Part shown: positions 30,947 to 38,763 of the stretch, piece by piece
Position numbering within the stretch: position 1 is the stretch's first letter
Layout: the number at the start of each line of letters is the position of its first letter
Assembly (NCBI RefSeq): GCF_005860775.1
Contig: NZ_VCHQ01000027.1
Span: 124,001 to 188,000 of the forward strand
Source: Klebsiella indica
GTDB lineage: Bacteria; Pseudomonadota; Gammaproteobacteria; Enterobacterales; Enterobacteriaceae
Direction of reading: 5' to 3'
DNA length: 64,000 bases
Notes under the pieces: generated by a model
The model's input: the letters and a program-made list of their open reading frames with translations, nothing else
What the model was told of the DNA's origin: nothing
Database searches by the model: none
Made by a program: the position numbers and the translations under genes

Positions 30947-32824
30947 ATGAGCAAAGGTTCGACAAGCAGTGACGCCCCGTTTGGTACACTATTAGGCTAC
31001 GCACCGGGCGGCGTAGCGATTTATTCTTCGAATTACAGTAGCTTAAACCCGCAAGATTATCCGGATGACGCCACGTTCCGTAGCTATATCGGTAATGAAT
31101 ATATGGGACATAAGTGGCAGTGCGTGGAGTTTGCGCGCCGTTTCTTGTTCCTCACCTACGGTTTTGTTTTCACCGATGTCGGCATGGCCTACGAAATCTT
31201 CTCCCTGCGTTTTCTGCGCGAAGTGGTCAATGACAATATTCTGCCGTTACAGGCTTTTGCCAACGGTTGCCGTCGCCCGCCAGTTGCCGGTTCGTTGCTG
31301 ATTTGGCAGAAAGGGGGCGAATTTAAGCATACCGGCCACGTGGCGGTGATTACTCAACTGGTGGGGAATAAGGTCAGGGTTGCTGAACAGAATGTGATTC
31401 ACTCGCCGTTGCCGCAGGGCCAGCAGTGGACCCGCGAGCTGACGCTGGTGGTGAAAAACGGCATTTACACAATTAAAGACACCTTTGCCGATACCGAAAT
31501 ACTCGGCTGGATGATCCAAACCGCCGATACTGAGCATAGCCTCCCGCAGCCGGTTGTACCGGGTGACGCGATGACAATCAAAGGGGCGCGTTTGCCGAAT
31601 AAAGGCCAGTTCCGCGGCAACTGGCTTAATGAGCACGATTTATTGCAAAAAGCCTATGTAGCAGCCAATGGCCACGTTATCAATAAAGATCCGTATCAGT
31701 ATTTCACCATGACTGAAAGCGCAGAGCAGGAACTTATCAAAGCGACCAATGAGCTGCATTTGATGTATCTGCACGCCACCGATAAGGTGATGAAGGATGA
31801 TAGTCTGCTGGCGCTGTTTGATATTCCGAAAATCCTCTGGCCGCGTCTGCGCCTCTCGTGGCAGCGCCGTCGGCATCATATGATTACCGGTCGGATGGAT
31901 TTCTGTATGGATGCGCGCGGGCTTAAGGTTTATGAATACAATGCGGATTCCGCGTCCTGCCATACTGAGGGCGGCCTGATCCTCGAACAGTGGCTGAAAC
32001 AGGGGTATTGCGGTAGCGGACACAACCCGGCGGAAAATCTGCTGGATGAGCTGACCGGCGCCTGGAAGCACAGTCAGGCGCGGCCTTTCGTGCATATTAT
32101 GCAGGACAGGGATCTGGAGGAGAATTATCATGCCATGTTTATCCAGCGTTCGCTGACCGAGGCCGGTTTTGAGAGCAAAATTGTGTACGGTCTTGATGAA
32201 CTGCGGTGGGATGCCGCCGGGCAATTGATTGATGTTGATGGTCGGCTGGTCAACTGCGTATGGAAAACCTGGGCGTGGGAAACCGCCATTGAGCAGGTGC
32301 GTGAAGTCAGCGCCGACGAGTATGCGGCGGTCCCGATCCGTACCGGCAACCCCAATAATGAGGTGCGTCTGATTGATGTCCTGCTGCGCCCGGAAGTCTT
32401 AGTGTTTGAGCCGCTGTGGACGGTCATCCCCGGTAACAAGGCGATTCTGCCGGTGCTATGGTCGCTGTTTCCGAATCATCGCTATTTGTTGGATACCGAT
32501 TTTGTGGTCAACGAGAAACTGGCGGAAAGTGGCTATGCGGTGAAGCCCATCTCAGGCCGTTGTGGCGATAATATCGACCTGATTAGTCCGCAGGAGGAAG
32601 TGCTGGATAAAACCAGCGGGCGGTTTGTCGATCGCAAAAATATTTATCAGCAGCTGTGGTGTCTGCCTAAAGTGGATGGCAAATATATCCAGGTTTGCAC
32701 CTTTACCGTCGGTGGTAGCTATGGCGGTACTTGTCTGCGCGGCGATGATTCGCTGGTGGTCAAAAAAGAGAGCGATATCGAACCGTTAATCGTGATAAAA
32801 GACAGCGATAGTCATTCACGCTAA
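30947..32824 (+). CDS. gss: bifunctional glutathionylspermidine synthetase/amidase Gss (Gsp)
   Basis: A 625-residue two-domain enzyme. The N-terminal CHAP amidase (about residues 30-200) hydrolyses glutathionylspermidine with Cys59 in HKWQCVEFARRF and a His in HTGHVAVI. The C-terminal ATP-grasp synthetase (about 230-620) couples glutathione to spermidine; MDFCMDARGLKVYEYNADS, FEPLWTVIPGNKAILPVLW and YAVKPISGRCGDN are visible. The start follows TTGAGGTCAGGCTAA. YgiC, at the other end of the window, is a synthetase-only relative. Confidence 0.96.
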   Translation: MSKGSTSSDAPFGTLLGYAPGGVAIYSSNYSSLNPQDYPDDATFRSYIGNEYMGHKWQCVEFARRFLFLTYGFVFTDVGMAYEIFSLRFLREVVNDNILPLQAFANGCRRPPVAGSLLIWQKGGEFKHTGHVAVITQLVGNKVRVAEQNVIHSPLPQGQQWTRELTLVVKNGIYTIKDTFADTEILGWMIQTADTEHSLPQPVVPGDAMTIKGARLPNKGQFRGNWLNEHDLLQKAYVAANGHVINKDPYQYFTMTESAEQELIKATNELHLMYLHATDKVMKDDSLLALFDIPKILWPRLRLSWQRRRHHMITGRMDFCMDARGLKVYEYNADSASCHTEGGLILEQWLKQGYCGSGHNPAENLLDELTGAWKHSQARPFVHIMQDRDLEENYHAMFIQRSLTEAGFESKIVYGLDELRWDAAGQLIDVDGRLVNCVWKTWAWETAIEQVREVSADEYAAVPIRTGNPNNEVRLIDVLLRPEVLVFEPLWTVIPGNKAILPVLWSLFPNHRYLLDTDFVVNEKLAESGYAVKPISGRCGDNIDLISPQEEVLDKTSGRFVDRKNIYQQLWCLPKVDGKYIQVCTFTVGGSYGGTCLRGDDSLVVKKESDIEPLIVIKDSDSHSR

Positions 32825-32934
32825 CGCCGGATCCGGGCGCAAAAAGCAACGTTCCCGGTGAACATCGCGTGACCGGGGCGTTTCGGTAAAAACAGATAAC
32901 AAATCACAAAAACAAGACAGAAAAGGAAAATAGT

Positions 32935-34116
32935 ATGCACGATCGGCGACTCGCCGCCCGCGCGGGGGAGCTTAAGCCCTCTGCCGTCCGCGAACTCCTT
33001 AAGCACAGCAAGTTGCCCGGGGTGATCTCTCTGGGCGGCGGTATTCCGGCCCCGGAGCTGTTTGATACCGAAGGCCTGAACCTCGCGGTGCAGCAGGTGA
33101 TGAACGGGCGTTTTAACGATGCGTTCCAGTACGGTTTGACCGAAGGTTATCCGCCGCTGCGTCAGGCCGTCAGCGAACTGTGTCAGGCGCGCGGCGTTGC
33201 CTGTGCGGCAAGTCATGTCTATATCACTTCCGGTTCGCAACAATCGCTGGATATCGTTGCCCGTACGCTGCTCGATCCGGGCGACGCGATCGTCGTTGAA
33301 CGTCCGACCTATCTGGCGGCGCTGCAGGTATTCCAGCTGGCGCAGGCCAATATTCTCAGCGTCGATACCGATGATGACGGCATGCTGGTGGAACAACTGG
33401 CCGACCTGCTGGAAACCACCCGCGTGAAAGCCGTTTACCTGGTGCCGACCTTCGGCAACCCCGGCGGTAAAACCCTCAGCGAAGCGCGTCGTCGTCGTCT
33501 GGTTGAGCTGGCGAAGAAGCACGATTTTGTCATTATCGAAGATGATCCGTATGGCGAAATCAGCTTCACCGATGAAGTTCGCCGTCCGCTGTATCACTAC
33601 GCGGTTGAGCTGGGATGTGAGGATCAGGTGGTGTACACCTCCACCTTCTCTAAGATCCTCGCGCCGGGTATGCGTATCGGCTGGATCGTGATGCCGGACT
33701 GGCTGGCGCAGCAGACGGTGATCGTCAAACAGGCGGCGGATCTGCATACCAATATGTTGTCGCAGGTGATCACGGCGGAATACCTGAGCATGAATCGTCT
33801 GGAAAGTCAGATTGCCCTGATCCGCGAAGATTATCGCAAGAAGTGCGTGGCGCTGGCCGATGCGCTGGAATCGCGCCTTGGAGAGCATCTTGAATTTAGT
33901 CGCCCGAAAGGCGGCATGTTCCTGTGGGCTCGCTTCCGTTATCCGTTTGATACGATGGAATGGATGAAGAAAACGCTGGAAAACGGCGTGGTCTACGTGC
34001 CCGGCGAAGCCTTCTATAACGATGACCCGGATACGCGCACGTTGCGTCTGTCTTACTCTACGGTGTCAGAGGATGGCCTGATGACCGCCGTGGAGCGCCT
34101 GGCGAAGTCGCTGTAA
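32935..34116 (+). CDS. PLP-dependent aminotransferase, class I/II (LysN/2-aminoadipate type)
   Basis: A 393-residue fold-type I aminotransferase without the N-terminal GntR domain of MocR regulators, although the sequence resembles that group. Motifs: SGSQQSLDIVARTLLDPGD near residue 98, VPTFGNPGGKT near 170, EDDPYGEISF near 200 and the PLP lysine in TSTFSKILAPGMRIGW near 240. The substrate cannot be read from the sequence; 2-aminoadipate, branched-chain or aromatic amino acids are all possible. An AAGGAAA ribosome site lies just upstream. A hairpin follows the stop. Confidence 0.85.
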   Translation: MHDRRLAARAGELKPSAVRELLKHSKLPGVISLGGGIPAPELFDTEGLNLAVQQVMNGRFNDAFQYGLTEGYPPLRQAVSELCQARGVACAASHVYITSGSQQSLDIVARTLLDPGDAIVVERPTYLAALQVFQLAQANILSVDTDDDGMLVEQLADLLETTRVKAVYLVPTFGNPGGKTLSEARRRRLVELAKKHDFVIIEDDPYGEISFTDEVRRPLYHYAVELGCEDQVVYTSTFSKILAPGMRIGWIVMPDWLAQQTVIVKQAADLHTNMLSQVITAEYLSMNRLESQIALIREDYRKKCVALADALESRLGEHLEFSRPKGGMFLWARFRYPFDTMEWMKKTLENGVVYVPGEAFYNDDPDTRTLRLSYSTVSEDGLMTAVERLAKSL

Positions 34117-34125
34117 TGATGCTGT

Positions 34126-34148
34126 TTCGCGCCGTCGGGCGGCGCGAA
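34126..34148 (+). terminator. hairpin after the aminotransferase gene
   Basis: TTCGCGCCG (34126-34134) and CGGCGCGAA (34140-34148) form a perfect 9-bp stem with loop TCGGG, seven bases past the stop-codon region; only GATCCTGTCTTT follows, so the U-tract is weak. Confidence 0.6.
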
Positions 34149-34185
34149 GATCCTGTCTTTGATTGATCGCGACGATATCACCGAT

Positions 34186-34218
34186 CTCTCGCCCGTCGCT
34201 ACTGGCGGCGGGCGAGAG
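34186..34218. terminator. hairpin 3' of the TonB receptor gene
   Basis: CTCTCGCCCG (34186-34195) pairs exactly with CGGGCGAGAG (34209-34218). It lies 19 bases past the end of the minus-strand receptor gene. No T-run, so function as a terminator is not certain. Confidence 0.5.
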
Positions 34219-34236
34219 AAACGTGGATCGATTCCG

Positions 34237-36333
34237 TCAGAAATTCACATTAACCGAAACCCAGTAGTTACGCCCTGGGACCACATAGCCCGTGGTGCTC
34301 TGGGATGAGGTGAAGTAATCGCCCGCCGTGGTGGTGCCGCCGTTCACAGGGAAGACATGCGTCCGGGTAAAGTCCTTGTCGAACAGGTTATTCACCGCGC
34401 CGTTCAGGGTGACGTCTTTCGAGACTTTATAAGAGCCGCCCAGGTTGTAGACGGTCCAGGATTTGAAATAGCCACCAAGGTTGTCATACACCACTTTATT
34501 GGCTGCGCTCAGGTTGTCGTAGTTTTGCGTAAAGCGTGCGGTTTTACTCCGGTATTCCACTTTCAGCCACGTAGAAAACTTCTCGTTTACGTTCCAGTTT
34601 AACCGGGCGTTTGCCATATGTTTTGGCGTGTTGGTTAATGCCGCACCTTTGTTATTGCCGTCTTTCTGCTCGCTGTCGGTGAAGGTGTAGTTCATATTCA
34701 GCGACCAGTCATCAGACCACAGCGGGACCGAGGTACCCAGCTCAAGACCCTGGGTAATTGATTTACCCACGTTGGTATAAGTGCTGGTCGAGCTGTCAAT
34801 TGTTTCACTGCTGATTTTATTTTTGAAGCGGTTGTGGAACAGGGTGGCATTGGCGCTGAATCCACTGTGGTTTTCGTAATAGACGCCTAATTCGGTATTG
34901 ACGCTTTCTTCTGGCTTGAGATTTGGATTGCCGATGGTGTTGATGGTGCCCTGGCCGGTCACGCCGCTTATCCCATTGTGCTGTTGCGCCAGCGAGGGGG
35001 TCTTATATCCGGTACTCACGCCGCCTTTCACGGTGATCTCGTCAAGGGCATCCCATACCAGATAAGCCCTCGGGCTGACATGACTGCCAAAGGTTTCCTG
35101 ATATTCATAGCGGGCGCCGTAGGTCAGCGCCAGAGGCTCCAGTAAACGCCATTCGTCCTCGCTGAATAAGGACCATGAATCCTGTTTAAATTCGTCGCCA
35201 CCGTTGGCAAGGACAATGCCGTCCTTCATGCGCGCATTCCAGTACTGGCCGCCTACCGTCAGCAGATGGCTGTCCCCCAGCGGGGCGACCAGTTTTGAAT
35301 CCAGAATGATATTGGTATTTTTCAGCTCCCGTTTTTCACCGGCCAGTCCGGAAGCGGCAGGAACAGAGGATGTCGTGATCAGGCGTCCTTTATTCTCGGT
35401 TCTGTTCCAGGAGAGCGTTGAGTTGAGAGTACCGAAACTCAGGTAATTATCGCTGCCAAGGGTCAGTTTTCGGCGCTGATAACGCAGAGTGTCTTCATAT
35501 CCTCCGGAAGAACCAATAGTACCCAGTTGGTTATTCTTGTTGTCGTATGTCTGATTAGCAATTTCGCCGTCCAGCCAGAGTATGTTCTTGTCGTCGACCT
35601 GCCAGAGCAGCTTGCTGCCCAGGGTATAGTTTTCCGATTTGACCGGGTTCGGGCCACGGTTACTGAGTTCGCTGCCGGTTGTGGAAGATTCCACATGCGA
35701 TGCCTCGCGACGGAAGATATTGCCGCGCAAGGCCAGCCCCAGTTTGTTCTCTATTAGCGCGCCGCTGGAATAGAGTGAGAATTTTGAATTGTCCCCGTAG
35801 GTCGTATCTTCCTGGAAGGTATGTTCGAGAGTGGCGGTTCCGGACCATTCCGGGGCGATTTTTTTGGTGATGATATTCACAACACCGCCCATCGCATCCG
35901 AGCCGTAGAGTGTGGACATGGGGCCACGGATGATTTCGATACGTTCGATCGCGGACATGGGAGGCATAAAGCTGGTGTTCATTGCGCCAAAACCATTGGG
36001 CGTAACGTCCGAGGTTCCGTTTTGGCGTATCCCGTCCACCAGAATCAGGGTGTAACTGCCGGACATGCCGCGAATACTGATATCAAGCCCCCCGGTTTTA
36101 CCGGTTGTGCTGTTGATGTCTACCCCTTCCACGTCACTGAGGGCGGAGGCGAGGTCGGTGTAATTGCGCTGGCTGAGTTCCTGCTGACTGATAACCGTAA
36201 TACTGGCAGCGGCTTCACGCAGTTTCTGTTCATACCCGGAGGCGGTGACTACCATAACGTCGTCCGTTTCTGCTGCCAGCACGGAAGGGGCGGTTGTCGT
36301 CGCTAAAAGAGGTATTAACATTTTTTTAATCAT
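34237..36333 (-). CDS. TonB-dependent outer-membrane siderophore receptor (CirA/FepA-like)
   Basis: A 698-residue outer-membrane receptor. A signal peptide ends at VLA; the TonB box is DDVMVVTAS. The plug domain (about 30-160) has ASALSDVEGVDI, SIRGMSGSYTLILVDGIRQN and RIEIIRGPMSTLYGSDAMGGVVNI (split here as family motifs), followed by a 22-strand barrel with NPNLKPEESVNTELG and a C-terminal GRNYWVSVNVNF ending in Phe. The ligand is unknown; catecholate siderophores are likely for this group. It would be energised by ExbBD encoded at 25449-26612. GGGAG precedes the ATG at 36333, and a Fur-like site lies upstream. Confidence 0.9.
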   Translation of the reverse strand: MIKKMLIPLLATTTAPSVLAAETDDVMVVTASGYEQKLREAAASITVISQQELSQRNYTDLASALSDVEGVDINSTTGKTGGLDISIRGMSGSYTLILVDGIRQNGTSDVTPNGFGAMNTSFMPPMSAIERIEIIRGPMSTLYGSDAMGGVVNIITKKIAPEWSGTATLEHTFQEDTTYGDNSKFSLYSSGALIENKLGLALRGNIFRREASHVESSTTGSELSNRGPNPVKSENYTLGSKLLWQVDDKNILWLDGEIANQTYDNKNNQLGTIGSSGGYEDTLRYQRRKLTLGSDNYLSFGTLNSTLSWNRTENKGRLITTSSVPAASGLAGEKRELKNTNIILDSKLVAPLGDSHLLTVGGQYWNARMKDGIVLANGGDEFKQDSWSLFSEDEWRLLEPLALTYGARYEYQETFGSHVSPRAYLVWDALDEITVKGGVSTGYKTPSLAQQHNGISGVTGQGTINTIGNPNLKPEESVNTELGVYYENHSGFSANATLFHNRFKNKISSETIDSSTSTYTNVGKSITQGLELGTSVPLWSDDWSLNMNYTFTDSEQKDGNNKGAALTNTPKHMANARLNWNVNEKFSTWLKVEYRSKTARFTQNYDNLSAANKVVYDNLGGYFKSWTVYNLGGSYKVSKDVTLNGAVNNLFDKDFTRTHVFPVNGGTTTAGDYFTSSQSTTGYVVPGRNYWVSVNVNF

Positions 36334-36409
36334 TTTTACTCCCTATAAGTAATATCCTATTGATAAATATTTATTATTATGAATTGATCTAATTGATGGT
36401 GTAAATACA

Positions 36410-36428
36410 AATAAATATCATTTACATT
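36410..36428. promoter_or_regulatory. candidate Fur box upstream of the TonB receptor
   Basis: AATAAATATCATTTACATT matches 14 of 19 positions of AATGATAATCATTATCATT. It lies 77-95 bases upstream of the receptor start, consistent with iron repression. Confidence 0.45.
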
Positions 36429-36859
36429 TCTTAACAAAGGGAAGCCGCTAAAATCGCCGCCTGGCGGCGTCGGCAATAATGATGACGGGATAATTTCTCT
36501 TGTCCGGCGCCACTATTGCGCCTGCTTTCAGCATAAATCTGCGATTTTTCGGCGACCGCAGGCGGTACTGACGGGCCGTCGTTCCGTATCAGTGGATGAA
36601 AAGGTGTAATGAAATATTGCTAAGTGTTTTTAAGGGCAATCGGTAATGGCGAGGGGCTGGAGGGAATCAGATAGTCGTTACTGAACGCCGGGCAGCCGGA
36701 ATGGTCGTGGCATGGAAACCGGTTTGCAATATGGTGCTCGCAGAGCATGGCGTATTTGGACGTTGTGCAGGTAATGTTAGTAGCGGAGAGGCGAATGCCG
36801 ATCGGTTCAGCGAGTCATCGATGTTGTCTTCCGCTGCATTTGCCGCCCGGAAGCGCTGA

Positions 36860-36990
36860 CCGCCATCCAGGCGGCCCGTCCTGGATGGGCGTTTGCGTTC
36901 TCGCCTGGTTTCCTGATGCGCCCAATCCCCATGCGGTAAGTCTGGGATGAATACCGGTGAATGGCCCTTAACTGACCGGCATCAGGCGGA
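36860..36990. repeat. dispersed repeat copy B
   Basis: Partner of the repeat at 30001-30165. The first 80 bases align gap-free with ten mismatches, then a shared CCTTAACTNACCNGCATCAG block follows at 36965-36984. It ends close to the 3' end of the minus-strand EAL gene, as copy A ends at the 3' end of the DsbA-fold gene. Confidence 0.75.
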
Positions 36991-37001
36991 GGAGCGCTTT
37001 T

Positions 37002-38357
37002 TTATGTCTGCAAAAGCTGGTCAGCGAGGTCAGACCGTTCAGGCTGTTCTCCGCTGCTGAACATTTTCTCAAAATCGGGCGCACTTAAGGGCCGCGCGAA
37101 ATAATACCCCTGAAAGGCATCACATCCGAGGGTCTTCATGATCAACCACTGCGCTTCTTCTTCTATCCCTTCGGCCAGCACCTGCAACTGCAGTTCTCGC
37201 CCCATCCGGATGATATTGCGGGCAATGACTCTCCCTTTTTCTCCTCCCAGGACGGCTTTTACAAAGCTACGGTCAATTTTTATCTGTTCCAGCGGCAACT
37301 GTCGAAGATAACTCAGGGAAGAAAAGCCGGTGCCAAAGTCATCCAGTGCAAAACGGAAACCTGAAGCAGCCAGTGTCTCCATTGTGGTCACCACAACCGG
37401 CATATCGGTGGCAAACACGCTTTCCGTCAGTTCGAATTTAAGCTGTGATGGATTGACCCCGGCGGACACCACCGTCTCGATGACATTTTCCGTAAAATCA
37501 GTCTCCAGAATATGGTCCGCCGTAAAATTCACGGCCAGAGTCAGGCGCGCCATTTCCGGCCGGCTTTGCCATTGTGTAAGCCGGAAACAGGCTTCCCGGA
37601 GCACCCATTCGCCAATCAGCGGCATCAGACCGGCTCGCTGTGCATCCGGAAGGAAAAAATCGGGAGAGAGTAGCCCTTTCTCGGGATGTTGCCACCGCAG
37701 TAAGGCTTCAGCGCCGGTAAATCCACCGTCGGCGCTGACCTGTAACTGATAGTAGAGGACAAATTCATTCTGTTTCAGTGCCCGACGAAGTTGTCTTCCG
37801 ATATCTGTCTGACGGGAAAAATCCGCCTGCAGGGCAGCCATTCCGCCACCCAGCATGACGGTAACCATCATGGCATTTACCCATGAACTGATCTCCCGGA
37901 ACGCTGTCGGCATAGGGATGGCAAACGGAAAGACCAGCCTGCTACTGCAGAACACCACGAACATCAGCAGGCTGGCTATGATCATCCCGGCCTGCTGGCG
38001 TGACGGGATTCTCTGGTAGTTGATATATCCGACCAGGGCAATGACCAGGAGATAGAGATGGGTCGTTCGGAGAACCTCTTTATTCGGGATATCGAAAAGG
38101 AGGCTAAAGAGGCAGACAAAAAGCAGACAAACCAACTGGGCTGCCAGCAGTCCGGCGGAAAAATTTCCCCGACGGGCCAGCAGCCAGCAGGGCAGGATGG
38201 CCACCCCCAGTCCCAGAAGGGCAAATGCCAGAGACCAGTAGCCAACCAGTATAAAGACCAGTAGCCAGCCGAGCCCGACGAACGTACCCGCAAGGGATGC
38301 CGCCCGGCACAGCAGAAAGAAATACGCCGGTTGCCGTTCTTTTTGGTTCAACATCAT
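37002..38357 (-). CDS. membrane-anchored EAL-domain cyclic-di-GMP phosphodiesterase
   Basis: A 451-residue protein. About six hydrophobic helices fill residues 12-178 with no recognisable GGDEF domain. The EAL domain (about 195-435) has the catalytic set: EALLRWQHP (EAL-type start), NFTADHI, FELTESVF, ALDDFGTGFSSL (DD metal motif), EQIKIDRSFV (Lys) and LAEGIEEEAQ. All expected metal and catalytic residues appear present, so active c-di-GMP hydrolysis is predicted. The ligand of the membrane part is unknown. It is divergent from a secreted GH43-like gene. Confidence 0.88.
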   Translation of the reverse strand: MMLNQKERQPAYFFLLCRAASLAGTFVGLGWLLVFILVGYWSLAFALLGLGVAILPCWLLARRGNFSAGLLAAQLVCLLFVCLFSLLFDIPNKEVLRTTHLYLLVIALVGYINYQRIPSRQQAGMIIASLLMFVVFCSSRLVFPFAIPMPTAFREISSWVNAMMVTVMLGGGMAALQADFSRQTDIGRQLRRALKQNEFVLYYQLQVSADGGFTGAEALLRWQHPEKGLLSPDFFLPDAQRAGLMPLIGEWVLREACFRLTQWQSRPEMARLTLAVNFTADHILETDFTENVIETVVSAGVNPSQLKFELTESVFATDMPVVVTTMETLAASGFRFALDDFGTGFSSLSYLRQLPLEQIKIDRSFVKAVLGGEKGRVIARNIIRMGRELQLQVLAEGIEEEAQWLIMKTLGCDAFQGYYFARPLSAPDFEKMFSSGEQPERSDLADQLLQT

Positions 38358-38763
38358 GGTAGCGTCCTGTGCAAGGGCTCTCGTCAGGGTATCCCGGCAT
38401 ACAGCACGGTATTTTCCGTATGCGCGGATTGCATCGGCAGATATTCAGTATGCCGACGCGCCACAACGCGCGTATTACGCAGATTTGCGTCTGATTGTCC
38501 GGCATTGGGCAGGGGGCATTCGTGTCGCCCCACGCTGTTCGTCTTCGCCACGGTACTGCCCGGCGGTGGTTTTTTAGCCCGTTATGGGCGGCCACAAAAT
38601 TGCCGGCCAGTGATTGCTCTCCCGGTTAATGTTTTATATCACTGGCGCTGACATTCGGAAATATAAAGCATGATAAAGATACACTTATCGTAGGTAAGCC
38701 AGGGATAGCCACAATCAATCCGGTGGTTACCGGGCGTAATATTATTCATATGGTGAAACTGTA
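38358..38763. other. intergenic region between divergent EAL and GH43-like genes
   Basis: These 406 bases should hold both promoters. Short overlapping frames on each strand have no family resemblance. I see no clear operator or RNA gene. Confidence 0.5.

Larger units (their letters stand above)
36334..37001. other. non-coding interval between the receptor and EAL genes
   Basis: These 668 bases contain the receptor promoter region with a candidate Fur box, an A+T-rich segment (36340-36430) and repeat copy B (36860-36990). A 67-codon frame at 36747 covers the repeat and has no family support. No RNA gene was recognised. Confidence 0.6.

Noticed and set aside
36362..36380. Second Fur-like A+T stretch upstream of the TonB receptor
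   Set aside because: GATAAATATTTATTATTAT matches the consensus at only about half the positions, which is expected by chance in such A+T-rich sequence.
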